From the NCBI RefSeq assembly GCF_002116905.1, contig NZ_CP015118.1:3038001-3102000 (forward strand): a stretch of DNA of 64,000 bases. Direction: 5' to 3'. Made by a program: the position numbers and the translations under genes. The first letter of the stretch is position 1; each line of letters begins with the position of its first letter. The notes beneath the pieces are model-generated. The model did not search any database and was not told the origin of the DNA. It worked only from the letters and a program-made list of their open reading frames with translations. Of the stretch, positions 7,492-15,699 are shown piece by piece. This DNA comes from Piscinibacter gummiphilus (GTDB taxonomy: Bacteria > Pseudomonadota > Gammaproteobacteria > Burkholderiales > Burkholderiaceae_C).

Positions 7492-8862
7492 ATGACGAAC
7501 CGCAGAACCTTCTTCAAGTCCGCTGGTGCCACGTTCCTCGGCGCCGCCGCGGTCAGCCGCGCCGGCGCGGCGCTGCTGCCGGAAGCCCCCGTGTCGGCCT
7601 CGGCGGCCACGCAACCGCCTCCGCTCCCGCCGAACGGCCGGCCCTTCAACCCGATCGTCACGCTCAACGGCTGGTCGCTGCCGTGGCGCATGAAGGACGG
7701 CGTCAAGGAGTTCCACCTCGTCGCGGAACCCGTCGTGCGCGAGATCGCCCCCGGCATGACGGCGAACCTGTGGGGCTACAACGGCTCCAGCCCGGGCCCG
7801 ACGATCGAGGCCGTCGAGGGCGACCGCGTCCGCATCTTCGTGACCAACAAGCTGCCGGAGGTCACCACCGTCCACTGGCACGGCGTGCTGCTGCCGTCGG
7901 GCATGGACGGCGTGTCGGGCCTCACCCAGCCGCCCATCGGCGTCGGCAAGACCTTCATGTACGAGTTCGTGCTGCAGCGCCCGGGCACGCACATGTACCA
8001 CCCGCATGCCGACGAGATGGTGCAGATGGCGATGGGCATGATGGGCCTGTTCATCATCCACCCGAAGGACCCGAGGCAGCACCGCGTCGACCGCGACTTC
8101 GGCTTCATGCTCAACGCCTACGACATCGAACCGGGCAGCGCCACGCCGCGGGTCAACACGATGCTCGATTTCAACCTGTGGACCTGGAACAGCCGCGCAT
8201 TCCCGGGCATCGACCCGTTCGTCGCGCGCACCGGGGACCGCGTGCGCATCCGGGTGGGCAACCTGACGATGACGAACCACCCCATCCACATGCACGGGCC
8301 GCACTTCGAGGTCACGGGCACCGACGGGGGCTGGGTGCCGAAGAGCGCGCGCTGGCCCGAGGTGACGACCGACGTCGCGGTGGGCCAGATGCGGGCCTTC
8401 GAGTTCGACGCTCTGGCGGGCGACTGGGCCATCCATTGCCACAAGAGCCACCACACGATGAACGCGATGGGCCACGACGTGCCGACCATGATCGGCGTCG
8501 ACCAGGGCGACCTCGCGAAGAAGATCGCGAAGCTGGTCCCCAACTACATGGCCATGGGCGACAAAGGCATGCACGACATGGCGGAGATGGAGATGCCGCT
8601 GCCCGACAACACGCTGCCGATGATGACCGGCACCGGGCCGTTCGGACCCATCGGCATGGGCGGCATGTTCAGCGTGGTCAAGGTGCGCGACGACGTCGCG
8701 CGCGGGGACTTCAGGGACCCCGGCCCGTACCGGCATCCGGCCGGGACCCTCGCGAGCGAATACACCGCCGAGGTGCCCGAACCCGCCCGCGCCACCCCGG
8801 CGAAAGCCGGTCCCGGCACCTCGAACGTTCGCAAGCCCGGCGGCCACGCCGGCCATCATTGA
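7492..8862 (+). CDS. Tat-exported multicopper oxidase (copper tolerance)
   Basis: A 456-residue multicopper oxidase, probably oxidising Cu(I) to Cu(II) in the periplasm. It has a twin-arginine leader (NRRTFFKSAGATFLG). The copper motifs are complete: HWHG (His128, His130), HMYHPH (167-172), HPIHMHG (263-269) and HCHKSHHTMNAM (315-326), which gives HCH-x3-H-x4-M for type 1 and type 3 copper. After the last motif, residues about 340-395 are rich in Met, His and Asp (for example YMAMGDKGMHDMAEMEM). Such a stretch could bind Cu(I), but in CueO the Met-rich region is inserted elsewhere. It lies 11 bp after the TolC-like gene. Confidence 0.95.
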   Translation: MTNRRTFFKSAGATFLGAAAVSRAGAALLPEAPVSASAATQPPPLPPNGRPFNPIVTLNGWSLPWRMKDGVKEFHLVAEPVVREIAPGMTANLWGYNGSSPGPTIEAVEGDRVRIFVTNKLPEVTTVHWHGVLLPSGMDGVSGLTQPPIGVGKTFMYEFVLQRPGTHMYHPHADEMVQMAMGMMGLFIIHPKDPRQHRVDRDFGFMLNAYDIEPGSATPRVNTMLDFNLWTWNSRAFPGIDPFVARTGDRVRIRVGNLTMTNHPIHMHGPHFEVTGTDGGWVPKSARWPEVTTDVAVGQMRAFEFDALAGDWAIHCHKSHHTMNAMGHDVPTMIGVDQGDLAKKIAKLVPNYMAMGDKGMHDMAEMEMPLPDNTLPMMTGTGPFGPIGMGGMFSVVKVRDDVARGDFRDPGPYRHPAGTLASEYTAEVPEPARATPAKAGPGTSNVRKPGGHAGHH

Positions 8863-8876
8863 TTGAAGGAGAACCC

Positions 8877-9371
8877 ATGAAGAACATGCTGAAGGCGATC
8901 GCCGCGTCGGCGCTGGCCCTGACCGCGCTGGCGGTCCGGGCGCACGGCGCCGAGGAACACGGCGGGACGCGCCGCTTCGACCCCGCCAAGGTCGAGGCCA
9001 CCGACTTCGGGCAGGAGGGCGACCCCGCGAAGGTCACGCGGACCCTCGACGTGGGCATGGCGGACACCATGCGCTTCACCCCGGCCGGGATCGTGGTGAA
9101 GCGCGGCGAGACCGTCCGCTTCGTCGTGCGCAACGACGGCCAGGTGCTGCACGAGATGGTGCTGGGCACGAAACAGGCGATCGCCGACCACGCCGCGTTG
9201 ATGAAGAAGTTTCCCGAGATGGAACATGCCGATGCGAACATGGCCCACGTGAAGCCGGGCCAGCGCGGCGAGATCGTCTGGCGGTTCACGAAGGCCGGCG
9301 AGTTCCAGTTCGCGTGCCTGCAGCCGGGCCACTTCGAGGCCGGCATGGTCGGCAAGGTGACCGTGCGATGA
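8877..9371 (+). CDS. Exported cupredoxin-like blue copper protein
   Basis: A 164-residue periplasmic protein with a signal peptide ending near RAHG, then a cupredoxin fold. The type 1 copper ligand set is visible: His92 (VLHEMV), Cys147, His152 and Met157 in CLQPGHFEAGM (C-x4-H-x4-M). The ATG at 8877 follows a strong GAAGGAGA ribosome site. It could carry electrons from the preceding oxidase or store copper. Similar proteins are commonly annotated as plastocyanin/azurin-family copper-binding proteins. It overlaps the next gene by 4 bp. Confidence 0.92.
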   Translation: MKNMLKAIAASALALTALAVRAHGAEEHGGTRRFDPAKVEATDFGQEGDPAKVTRTLDVGMADTMRFTPAGIVVKRGETVRFVVRNDGQVLHEMVLGTKQAIADHAALMKKFPEMEHADANMAHVKPGQRGEIVWRFTKAGEFQFACLQPGHFEAGMVGKVTVR

Positions 9372-9826
9372 GGCGGCGCCACCTTCTCTCCGCCGTGGCG
9401 GCCGGTGCCCTGGCGTGCGCGTTGCCGGTCCGGGCCGCGAAGGCACTGCCCCGCGTGGACGTCTACAAGAGCCCCTCGTGCGGATGCTGCACGGCCTGGG
9501 TCGAACACCTGAAGGCGGCCGGCTTCCCGGTGAACGTCGTCGAGGTCGACGACACCACCGCCATGCGCCGGCGCCATGGCCTTCCGGAGCGCTTCGGAAG
9601 CTGCCACACCGGGATCGTCGGCGGCTACGTCGTCGAGGGCCACGTGCCTGCGGCCGAGGTCAAGCGCCTGCTGGTGCTCAAGCCCCGCGCCATCGGGATC
9701 GCCGTGCCCGGCATGCCGCCCGGTTCGCCCGGCATGGAAGTCGGCGGCCGCCAGGACCCGTACGACGTCTTCCTCATCGACACGCACGGCCGCGAGACCG
9801 TCTTCGCCCACTACCCCAAGTCCTGA
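9368..9826 (+). CDS. DUF411-family metal-binding protein
   Basis: A 152-residue exported protein of the DUF411 family, which is strongly associated with copper-resistance clusters. After an Arg-rich signal peptide the mature part begins VDVYKSPSCGCCTAW, with the characteristic CGCC motif (Cys38, Cys40, Cys41) in a thioredoxin-like context. Further conserved-looking segments are GSCHTG and a C-terminal PYDVFLIDTHGR. The start ATGA at 9368 overlaps the cupredoxin stop. The molecular role of DUF411 is not established; periplasmic copper binding or thiol chemistry is an inference. Confidence 0.9.
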   Translation: MRRRHLLSAVAAGALACALPVRAAKALPRVDVYKSPSCGCCTAWVEHLKAAGFPVNVVEVDDTTAMRRRHGLPERFGSCHTGIVGGYVVEGHVPAAEVKRLLVLKPRAIGIAVPGMPPGSPGMEVGGRQDPYDVFLIDTHGRETVFAHYPKS

Positions 9827-9837
9827 AGGAGTTCCCC

Positions 9838-10185
9838 ATGAAATCCCTGTCCATCCTCGCCGCCGCCGTGCTGGCCGCGGCTTCCGGCGCGTGGGCGCAG
9901 GCCCCGGCCGACGACCACCCGGCACACCACGCCGCGCCACCCGCCTCGGCGGCCACCGCGGCGCCTTCGAGCGAGGGCGAGGTCCGCAAGATCGACCTCG
10001 CGCAAGGCAAGGTGACCTTGCGCCACGGGCCGCTGCAGAACCTCGACATGCCCGGGATGACGATGGTCTTCAAGGCCGCGGACCCCAGGCTGCTCGACGG
10101 CCTGAAGGAAGGCGACAAGGTCCGCTTCACGGCGGAGAAGCGGGATGGCGTCTTTGCCGTGACGGCCCTCGAACGGAAGGAATAG
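9838..10185 (+). CDS. CusF-like periplasmic copper-binding protein
   Basis: A 115-residue protein with a signal peptide ending GAWAQ, a low-complexity Ala/His linker and a CusF-type OB-fold domain at about 47-115. CusF binds Cu(I) with one His, two Met and a capping Trp. Here His63 and Met74/Met76 (MPGMTM) are present, but the position of the Trp is Met71. It may therefore bind copper with His and three Met. The ATG follows GAAGGAG. It is the last gene of the copper operon; no clear terminator follows before ligA. Confidence 0.9.
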   Translation: MKSLSILAAAVLAAASGAWAQAPADDHPAHHAAPPASAATAAPSSEGEVRKIDLAQGKVTLRHGPLQNLDMPGMTMVFKAADPRLLDGLKEGDKVRFTAEKRDGVFAVTALERKE

Positions 10186-10228
10186 ACGCGGCCCGCCTCG
10201 TGCTTTTGGCGTTAGAGTGCCGGGACCC

Positions 10229-12310
10229 ATGAGCACGAGAACCCCTTCCGACGCCGCGGCCCGCGCCGCCGACCTCCGCGACCAGCTCCGCGAGCACGCG
10301 CACCGTTACTACGTGCTCGACGAGCCGAGCATTCCCGACGCCGAGTACGACCGGCTGTTCCAGGCGCTGCAGGCGATCGAGGCCGAACACCCCGAGCTGC
10401 TGACACCCGACTCGCCCACGCAGCGGGTGATCGGCCAGGTGCTCGACGGCTTCACGCCGGTGCGTCACACGGTGCCCATGCTCAGCATCCGCACCGAGAC
10501 CGACACCGAGGCCACCGGCGCGCTGGCGTTCGACGCCCGCGTGCGCAAGGAACTGGGCCTGGCGCCCGACGCACCGCCGGTCGAATACGCGGCCGAACTG
10601 AAGTTCGACGGCCTGGCCATCAACCTGCGCTACGAACAGGGCGTGCTGGTCCAGGCCGCCACGCGCGGCGATGGCGAGAAGGGCGAGGACGTCACCCAGA
10701 ACATCCGCACCATCGCGCAGATCCCGCTGCGCCTGAAGGGCTCCGTGGCGCCGGTGATCGAGGTGCGCGGCGAGGTCTACATGCGCCGCGACGACTTCGA
10801 TGCGCTCAACGAACGCCAGCGCGAGCTGATCGCGCACGGCGCGAAGAACGAGAAGACCTTCGTCAACCCGCGCAACGCCGCCGCCGGCGCGGTGCGCCAG
10901 CTCGACCCCGCCATCGCGCGCAAGCGGCCGCTGAGCTTCTTCGCGTACGGCCTGGGCGACGTGCAGGGCTGGGACATCCCGCCCACGCACAGCGGGCTGC
11001 TCGACGCGCTGCAGGCCTTCGGCCTGCCGGTCGACCGGCAGCGCGAGGTGGTGGCCGGCGCCGAGGGCCTGGTGGCCTTCCACAAGCGCATCGGCGAGGC
11101 CCGCGATGCGCTGCCGTTCGACATCGACGGCGTGGTCTACAAGGTCAACGACCGGGTGCTGCAGCAGAAGCTCGGGTTCGTCTCGCGCGAGCCGCGCTGG
11201 GCCGTGGCCCACAAGTACCCGGCGCAGGAACAGATGACGATTCTGCGCGACATCGACATCCAGGTGGGCCGCACCGGCAAGCTCACGCCGGTCGCCAAGC
11301 TCGAGCCGGTGTTCGTGGGCGGCACCACGGTCAGCAACGCCACGCTGCACAACGAGGACGAGACGCGGCGCAAGGACGTGCGCGTGGGCGACACCGTGAT
11401 CGTGCGGCGCGCGGGCGACGTGATTCCCGAGGTGGTGGGCGTGGTGCTCGACCGCCGGCCGGCCGACGTGGGCGAGCCGTTCGACCTCTACAAGAAGCTC
11501 GAAGGCAAATGCCCCGTGTGCGGCAGTGGCATCGCGCGCGACGAAGGCGAGGCCAACTGGCGCTGCAGTGGCGGGCTGTTCTGCGCGGCCCAGCGCAAGC
11601 ACGCCATCCTGCACTTCGCGAGCCGCCGGGCCATGGACGTGGAAGGTCTCGGCGACAAGCTCGTCGAGCAGCTGGTGGACGGCGGCCTCATCCGCACGCT
11701 GCCCGAGCTCTACAAGCTCGGCATCGCGAAGCTCACGGCGCTCGAGCGCATGGGCGACAAGAGCGCGCTGAACCTGCTCGACGGGCTCGAGCGCAGCAAG
11801 CAGACCACGCTCGCGCGTTTCCTCTTCGCGCTCGGCATCCGCAACGTGGGCGAGACCACCGCGAAGGACCTGGCCCGCCACTTCGGCCAGCTCGACCGCC
11901 TGCTCGACGCCACCGTGGAGCAGCTGCTGGAGGTGCCCGACGTGGGCCCCATCGTGGCCGAGAGCATCCGCACGTTCTTCGACCAGCCGCACAACCGCGA
12001 GGTGGTCGAGCAGCTGCGCGCCGCGGGCATCACGTGGGAGGAGAGCGACGGCACCGCCGACCTCTCGCCGAAACCCTTCGCCGGCAAGACCTTCGTGCTC
12101 ACCGGCACACTGCCCGAGTGGTCCCGCGACGAGGCCCAGGCGGCCATCGAGGCTGCGGGTGGCAAGGTGAGCGGGTCGGTCTCGAAGAAGACCCACTTCG
12201 TCGTGGCCGGCGAGGAGGCCGGCAGCAAGCTGCAGAAAGCCCTCGACAACGGCGTGCCGGTGATCGACGAGGCCGGCCTGCGCGAGATGCTGAAGGCCGG
12301 TGGCCGCTGA
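10229..12310 (+). CDS. ligA: NAD+-dependent DNA ligase
   Basis: A 693-residue replicative and repair DNA ligase. The adenylation lysine is Lys125 in KFDG. The OB domain, the four-Cys zinc finger (CPVCGSG ... CSGGLFC), helix-hairpin-helix repeats (IRNVGETTAKDLARHF and following) and a C-terminal BRCT domain (about 610-693, GKTFVLTGTLPEWSRDEA) are all present. ATG at 10229 is preferred over an in-frame GTG at 10217. The gene is followed by the deformylase after 16 bp. Confidence 0.97.
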   Translation: MSTRTPSDAAARAADLRDQLREHAHRYYVLDEPSIPDAEYDRLFQALQAIEAEHPELLTPDSPTQRVIGQVLDGFTPVRHTVPMLSIRTETDTEATGALAFDARVRKELGLAPDAPPVEYAAELKFDGLAINLRYEQGVLVQAATRGDGEKGEDVTQNIRTIAQIPLRLKGSVAPVIEVRGEVYMRRDDFDALNERQRELIAHGAKNEKTFVNPRNAAAGAVRQLDPAIARKRPLSFFAYGLGDVQGWDIPPTHSGLLDALQAFGLPVDRQREVVAGAEGLVAFHKRIGEARDALPFDIDGVVYKVNDRVLQQKLGFVSREPRWAVAHKYPAQEQMTILRDIDIQVGRTGKLTPVAKLEPVFVGGTTVSNATLHNEDETRRKDVRVGDTVIVRRAGDVIPEVVGVVLDRRPADVGEPFDLYKKLEGKCPVCGSGIARDEGEANWRCSGGLFCAAQRKHAILHFASRRAMDVEGLGDKLVEQLVDGGLIRTLPELYKLGIAKLTALERMGDKSALNLLDGLERSKQTTLARFLFALGIRNVGETTAKDLARHFGQLDRLLDATVEQLLEVPDVGPIVAESIRTFFDQPHNREVVEQLRAAGITWEESDGTADLSPKPFAGKTFVLTGTLPEWSRDEAQAAIEAAGGKVSGSVSKKTHFVVAGEEAGSKLQKALDNGVPVIDEAGLREMLKAGGR

Positions 12311-12326
12311 ACCGAAAGGAACCCCC

Positions 12327-12863
12327 GTGGCGGTGAGAGAGATCCTGAAGATGGGCGACCCGCGGCTGCTGCGCATCGCGCAGCCCGTGCGCGCGTTCGA
12401 CACCCCCGAGCTGCATGCGCTGGTGGCCGACATGTTCGACACCATGCACGCGGCCAACGGTGCGGGCCTCGCCGCACCGCAGATCGGCATCGACCTGCAG
12501 CTCGTGATCTTCGGCTTCAAGAAGACCGACCGCTATCCCGACGCACCGCCGGTGCCCGAGACGGTGCTGCTGAACCCGGTGATCACGCCGCTGTCGGACG
12601 CCGAGGAGGACGGCTGGGAAGGGTGCCTGTCCGTGCCGGGCCTGCGCGGCATCGTGCCGCGGTACAGCCGCATCCGCTACACCGGCGTCGACCCGTACGG
12701 CGCCCCCATCGACCGGGAGGCCGACGGGTTCCATGCGCGGGTGGTGCAGCACGAGTGCGACCACCTGATCGGCAAGCTGTACCCGATGCGGGTGCGCGAC
12801 TTCAGCAAGTTCGGCTTCACGAGCGTGCTGTTCCCGGGCCTCGACCCGTCCGACGACGACTGA
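12327..12863 (+). CDS. def: Peptide deformylase
   Basis: A 178-residue Fe/Zn deformylase that removes N-formyl groups from new polypeptides. All three family motifs are visible: GAGLAAPQIG, EGCLSVPG and the metal-binding QHECDHLIG. The start is taken as GTG at 12327, six bases after an AAAGGA ribosome site, giving VAVREILKMGDPRLL; an upstream in-frame start would overlap ligA. The position away from fmt suggests this may be one of several def copies, but that cannot be judged here. Confidence 0.94.
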   Translation: MAVREILKMGDPRLLRIAQPVRAFDTPELHALVADMFDTMHAANGAGLAAPQIGIDLQLVIFGFKKTDRYPDAPPVPETVLLNPVITPLSDAEEDGWEGCLSVPGLRGIVPRYSRIRYTGVDPYGAPIDREADGFHARVVQHECDHLIGKLYPMRVRDFSKFGFTSVLFPGLDPSDDD

Positions 12864-12883
12864 GCCCACGCATTTGGCGAGCG

Positions 12884-12903
12884 TTGTCGCCGGTTGGCGA
12901 CAA
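12884..12903. other. Perfect 8-bp stem-loop after def
   Basis: The arms ttgtcgcc (12884-12891) and ggcgacaa (12896-12903) pair perfectly around a ggtt loop, 21 bp after the def stop and 84 bp before the FecR-domain gene. No T-tract follows, so it is not a standard terminator. It could be an mRNA-stabilising 3' structure or part of the next gene's leader. Confidence 0.5.
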
Positions 12904-12986
12904 AAGTCGTGTCAGCCGCGGCACCTCGGTGCGCGTTGATCCGGAACCCTTCCGTCTCGGATGCCTCCAACGGCTGCTGGAACCTG

Positions 12987-14990
12987 ATGAACACGATGAG
13001 ACTTCCCTCGCTCCGCCCGGCCTTCTTCTGGTTGAGCCTGCTGCTGCTCTGTGCGCTCGCGGCAGGGCCCGTGCGTGCGCAGGACACCGCCTCGGAGGCC
13101 GACCCGCCGGGCCGCGTCGGCCGGCTGGCCGAGGTCGAGGGCGAGGTCTGGGTCTACGACAACGAAGAGAGCGAGTGGGTGGAGGCCGCGCGCAACCGCC
13201 CGATCACCACCGGCGACCGGCTCTCGTCGTCCGGCAGCGGCCGTGCCGAGGTGCGCGTCGGCACGAGCATCCTGCGCATCGGCCGGAACACCGAACTCGA
13301 GGTCACCGCACTCGACGACGACCATTTCACCGTGCGCCTGCACAACGGCGACGTGGCCGCGCGGCTGCGCTCGCGCGAGTCGGCGCAGGACTTCCTGCTG
13401 GTGACCTCCGAAGGCGGGTTCGCGCCCGAACGGGCCGGCAGCTACCGGTTCACGCGGGACGACGACACCACCGACGCCACCGTGCAGTCGGGCCAGCTGC
13501 AGCTGAAGGTGCAGGACGCCGGCGTGACGGTGAAGGCCGGCCAGCGCTACCGCTTCTGGCAGGACCGCGGCACGCAGTTCGAACTCGCCGAACCGGGCCG
13601 TGACGACTTCGACGACTGGGTGGCGGCACGCGACGACCGGGAAGACCGCAGCGTCTCGACCCGCTATGTGTCGGCCGAGATGACCGGCGTCGAGGACCTG
13701 GACCGCTACGGCCGCTGGGAACAGGACCCCGAGTACGGCGCCCTGTGGATCCCGCGCGACGTGGCCCCGGGCTGGGCGCCGTACCGCGTCGGGCACTGGG
13801 TGTGGATCAGCCCGTGGGGCTGGACCTGGGTGGACGACGCCCCCTGGGGCTTCGCGCCGTTCCACTACGGCCGCTGGGTTTCGCGCCGCGACGTGTGGTG
13901 CTGGGTGCCGGGCGCCTACGTGGCTCGGCCCGTGTATGCCCCCGCGCTCGTGGCGTGGGTGGGCGGCCCCGGGGTGAGCGTGTCGATCGGTGTCGGGCGC
14001 CGCCCGGCGCCCATGGTGGGCTGGTTCCCGCTGGGTCCGCGCGAGGTCTACGTGCCGGGGCACCGATACAGCCCGCACTACATGCGTCACATCAACGGCA
14101 ACCAGGTGCCGACGAACTTCGACTTCAACCCGTGGGTGCGCGACCCGCGCCACGCCGTGGAGTCCGGACGCTACCGGTACCGCGACCTGCCCGGCGCGGT
14201 GACCATCGTCCCGCGCCAGGTGGTGGAGCGCCGCCAGCCGGTGGGCCCGGCCATCGTCGGCATCGGCGGGCGTCCGCTGCCCGGCCTCGCGCCGGGGCGC
14301 CCGCGTCCCGACGCACCGGTGAACCCCGGCGGCCGGCCGCCCATGATGGGCCAGCGTCCGTCGCCGCAGGTGGGCTTCATCCCCCCGGCACCGGGTGCCG
14401 GCGGTGACCGCTACGGCGCCCCGCGGTTCGGCCGCGACGAACGGCGCGACAACGACGGCCGCGGGCGAGGGGAGGTCATCCGGCCGCAACCCCAGCCGCA
14501 GGTGCAGCAACCTCAACCGGTGCCGCAGCAGCAGCCCCAACCCCAGCCGCGCCCGGTCTGGGGCGGCAACTCGCGGGACGAGCGTTGGCAGGGCACCCCA
14601 CGCGACGAACGCTGGCAGCAGGCGCCGTTGCGCCCGATACCGCAGCCGGGTTTCTCGTCGCAGCAGCCTCAACCGCAACCGCAACAGCAGCCGCCACGGT
14701 GGTCCTCGCGCGACGAGAACGACGGCCGTCACGGGGGCGGTGCTTGGGGCGGTGGGCGCCCGCAGCCACCCCAGCAGCAGATGCCGGCCCAGCCGCAGCC
14801 CCCGGTGCAGATGCCGCGTCCGCAGCCGCCGAACATGCAGACGGCCGTGCCGCGTCCCCAGCCTCAGCCTCAACCCCAGGTGCAACCGCAGCCGCAACCC
14901 CAGCAGCAGCCGGGCTTCCGCGAACCGCCGCGGGGCGGTGGCAACCCGCAGAACCGCGACGACGGCGCGCGCCATCGCCGCGTCGACTGA
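12987..14990 (+). CDS. FecR-domain / DUF6600-like exported protein with Gln/Pro-rich tail
   Basis: A 667-residue exported protein. The signal peptide (about 1-31, LSLLLLCALAAGPVRAQ) is followed by a FecR-type beta domain (about 40-190, with ITTGDRLSSSGSGRAEVRVG). Next comes a Trp-rich segment (about 225-330) with repeated YGRW, WVWISPWGWTW and WGFAPFHYGRW motifs, as in DUF6600 proteins. The last 200 residues are low-complexity Gln, Pro and Arg. No ECF sigma factor or TonB receptor is nearby, so it is not a classical FecR anti-sigma regulator. Role unknown; envelope or surface association is inferred. ATG at 12987 is chosen because it directly precedes the signal peptide. Confidence 0.85.
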   Translation: MNTMRLPSLRPAFFWLSLLLLCALAAGPVRAQDTASEADPPGRVGRLAEVEGEVWVYDNEESEWVEAARNRPITTGDRLSSSGSGRAEVRVGTSILRIGRNTELEVTALDDDHFTVRLHNGDVAARLRSRESAQDFLLVTSEGGFAPERAGSYRFTRDDDTTDATVQSGQLQLKVQDAGVTVKAGQRYRFWQDRGTQFELAEPGRDDFDDWVAARDDREDRSVSTRYVSAEMTGVEDLDRYGRWEQDPEYGALWIPRDVAPGWAPYRVGHWVWISPWGWTWVDDAPWGFAPFHYGRWVSRRDVWCWVPGAYVARPVYAPALVAWVGGPGVSVSIGVGRRPAPMVGWFPLGPREVYVPGHRYSPHYMRHINGNQVPTNFDFNPWVRDPRHAVESGRYRYRDLPGAVTIVPRQVVERRQPVGPAIVGIGGRPLPGLAPGRPRPDAPVNPGGRPPMMGQRPSPQVGFIPPAPGAGGDRYGAPRFGRDERRDNDGRGRGEVIRPQPQPQVQQPQPVPQQQPQPQPRPVWGGNSRDERWQGTPRDERWQQAPLRPIPQPGFSSQQPQPQPQQQPPRWSSRDENDGRHGGGAWGGGRPQPPQQQMPAQPQPPVQMPRPQPPNMQTAVPRPQPQPQPQVQPQPQPQQQPGFREPPRGGGNPQNRDDGARHRRVD

Positions 14991-15021
14991 CCGCCGGCGC
15001 CTGTCTCCCCGCGGCGGGTCG

Positions 15022-15681
15022 TCAGCGCAGCAGCGGCTTCAGCGCCGGCCACACGTTGGCCAGCATCGTCGGGTGGGCCGACTCCTTCGGGTGGATGCGG
15101 TCGGCCTGGAAGTTGGCCTCGGCGTTGGGCACGTCGGCCACGCCCTTCAGCAGGAACGGCACCAGCGCCGCCTGCTGGTCCTGGGCGACGCCCGTGAACA
15201 CCGCGTGGAAATCTTCCGCGTACTTGCGGCCGTAGTTCGGGGGCATCTGCATGCCCACCACCACGACCCGTGCGCCGGCCTCGCGCGAGCTGCGGGCCAT
15301 CGCCGTGAGGTTGTCCCGGGTCATCGACAGCGGCAGGCCGCGCAGCGCGTCGTTGGCACCCAGCTCGAGGATCACGATGTCGGGCGCGTGGCGCTTGATC
15401 AGCGCCGGCAGGCGCGAGCGGCCGCCCGACGTGGTGTCGCCGCTGATGCTCGCGTTGACGACGGTGGCGCCGATCTTCTCCTGCACGAGCTGCTGCTCGA
15501 GCAGCGCGACCCAGCCCTTGCCGCGGGTGAGGCCGTACTCGGCCGACAGGCTGTCGCCGAGCACGAGGATCACGGGCGCGTGCCGCGCGGGAGAGGCCGC
15601 CCGGAGCCCCGGCGCGGCCACGGCGAGGCCAAGCAGGGTACATTGCCTGAGCCACGTCCTGCGGGTGGTGTCTTTTTTCAT
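15022..15681 (-). CDS. tesA: SGNH-family esterase/lysophospholipase (TesA type)
   Basis: A 219-residue exported hydrolase of the TesA/arylesterase family. The leader MKKDTTRRTWLRQCTLLGLAVA may be Sec or Tat dependent. The SGNH blocks are clear: GDSLS with the nucleophile Ser, SGDTTSG, GANDALRG with the oxyanion Asn, and DRIHP with the catalytic Asp and His. It likely hydrolyses acyl esters or thioesters in the periplasm. It is divergent from the following ATPase gene with 18 bp between starts, the same arrangement as tesA/ybbA in E. coli. Confidence 0.93.
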   Translation of the reverse strand: MKKDTTRRTWLRQCTLLGLAVAAPGLRAASPARHAPVILVLGDSLSAEYGLTRGKGWVALLEQQLVQEKIGATVVNASISGDTTSGGRSRLPALIKRHAPDIVILELGANDALRGLPLSMTRDNLTAMARSSREAGARVVVVGMQMPPNYGRKYAEDFHAVFTGVAQDQQAALVPFLLKGVADVPNAEANFQADRIHPKESAHPTMLANVWPALKPLLR

Positions 15682-15699
15682 TCCTGACCTCGATCTTCC

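Noticed and set aside
14470..14930. CAG/CCGCAG-rich low-complexity DNA as a non-coding satellite
   Set aside because: It is the in-frame Gln/Pro-rich tail of the FecR-domain protein and keeps the frame to the stop at 14990.
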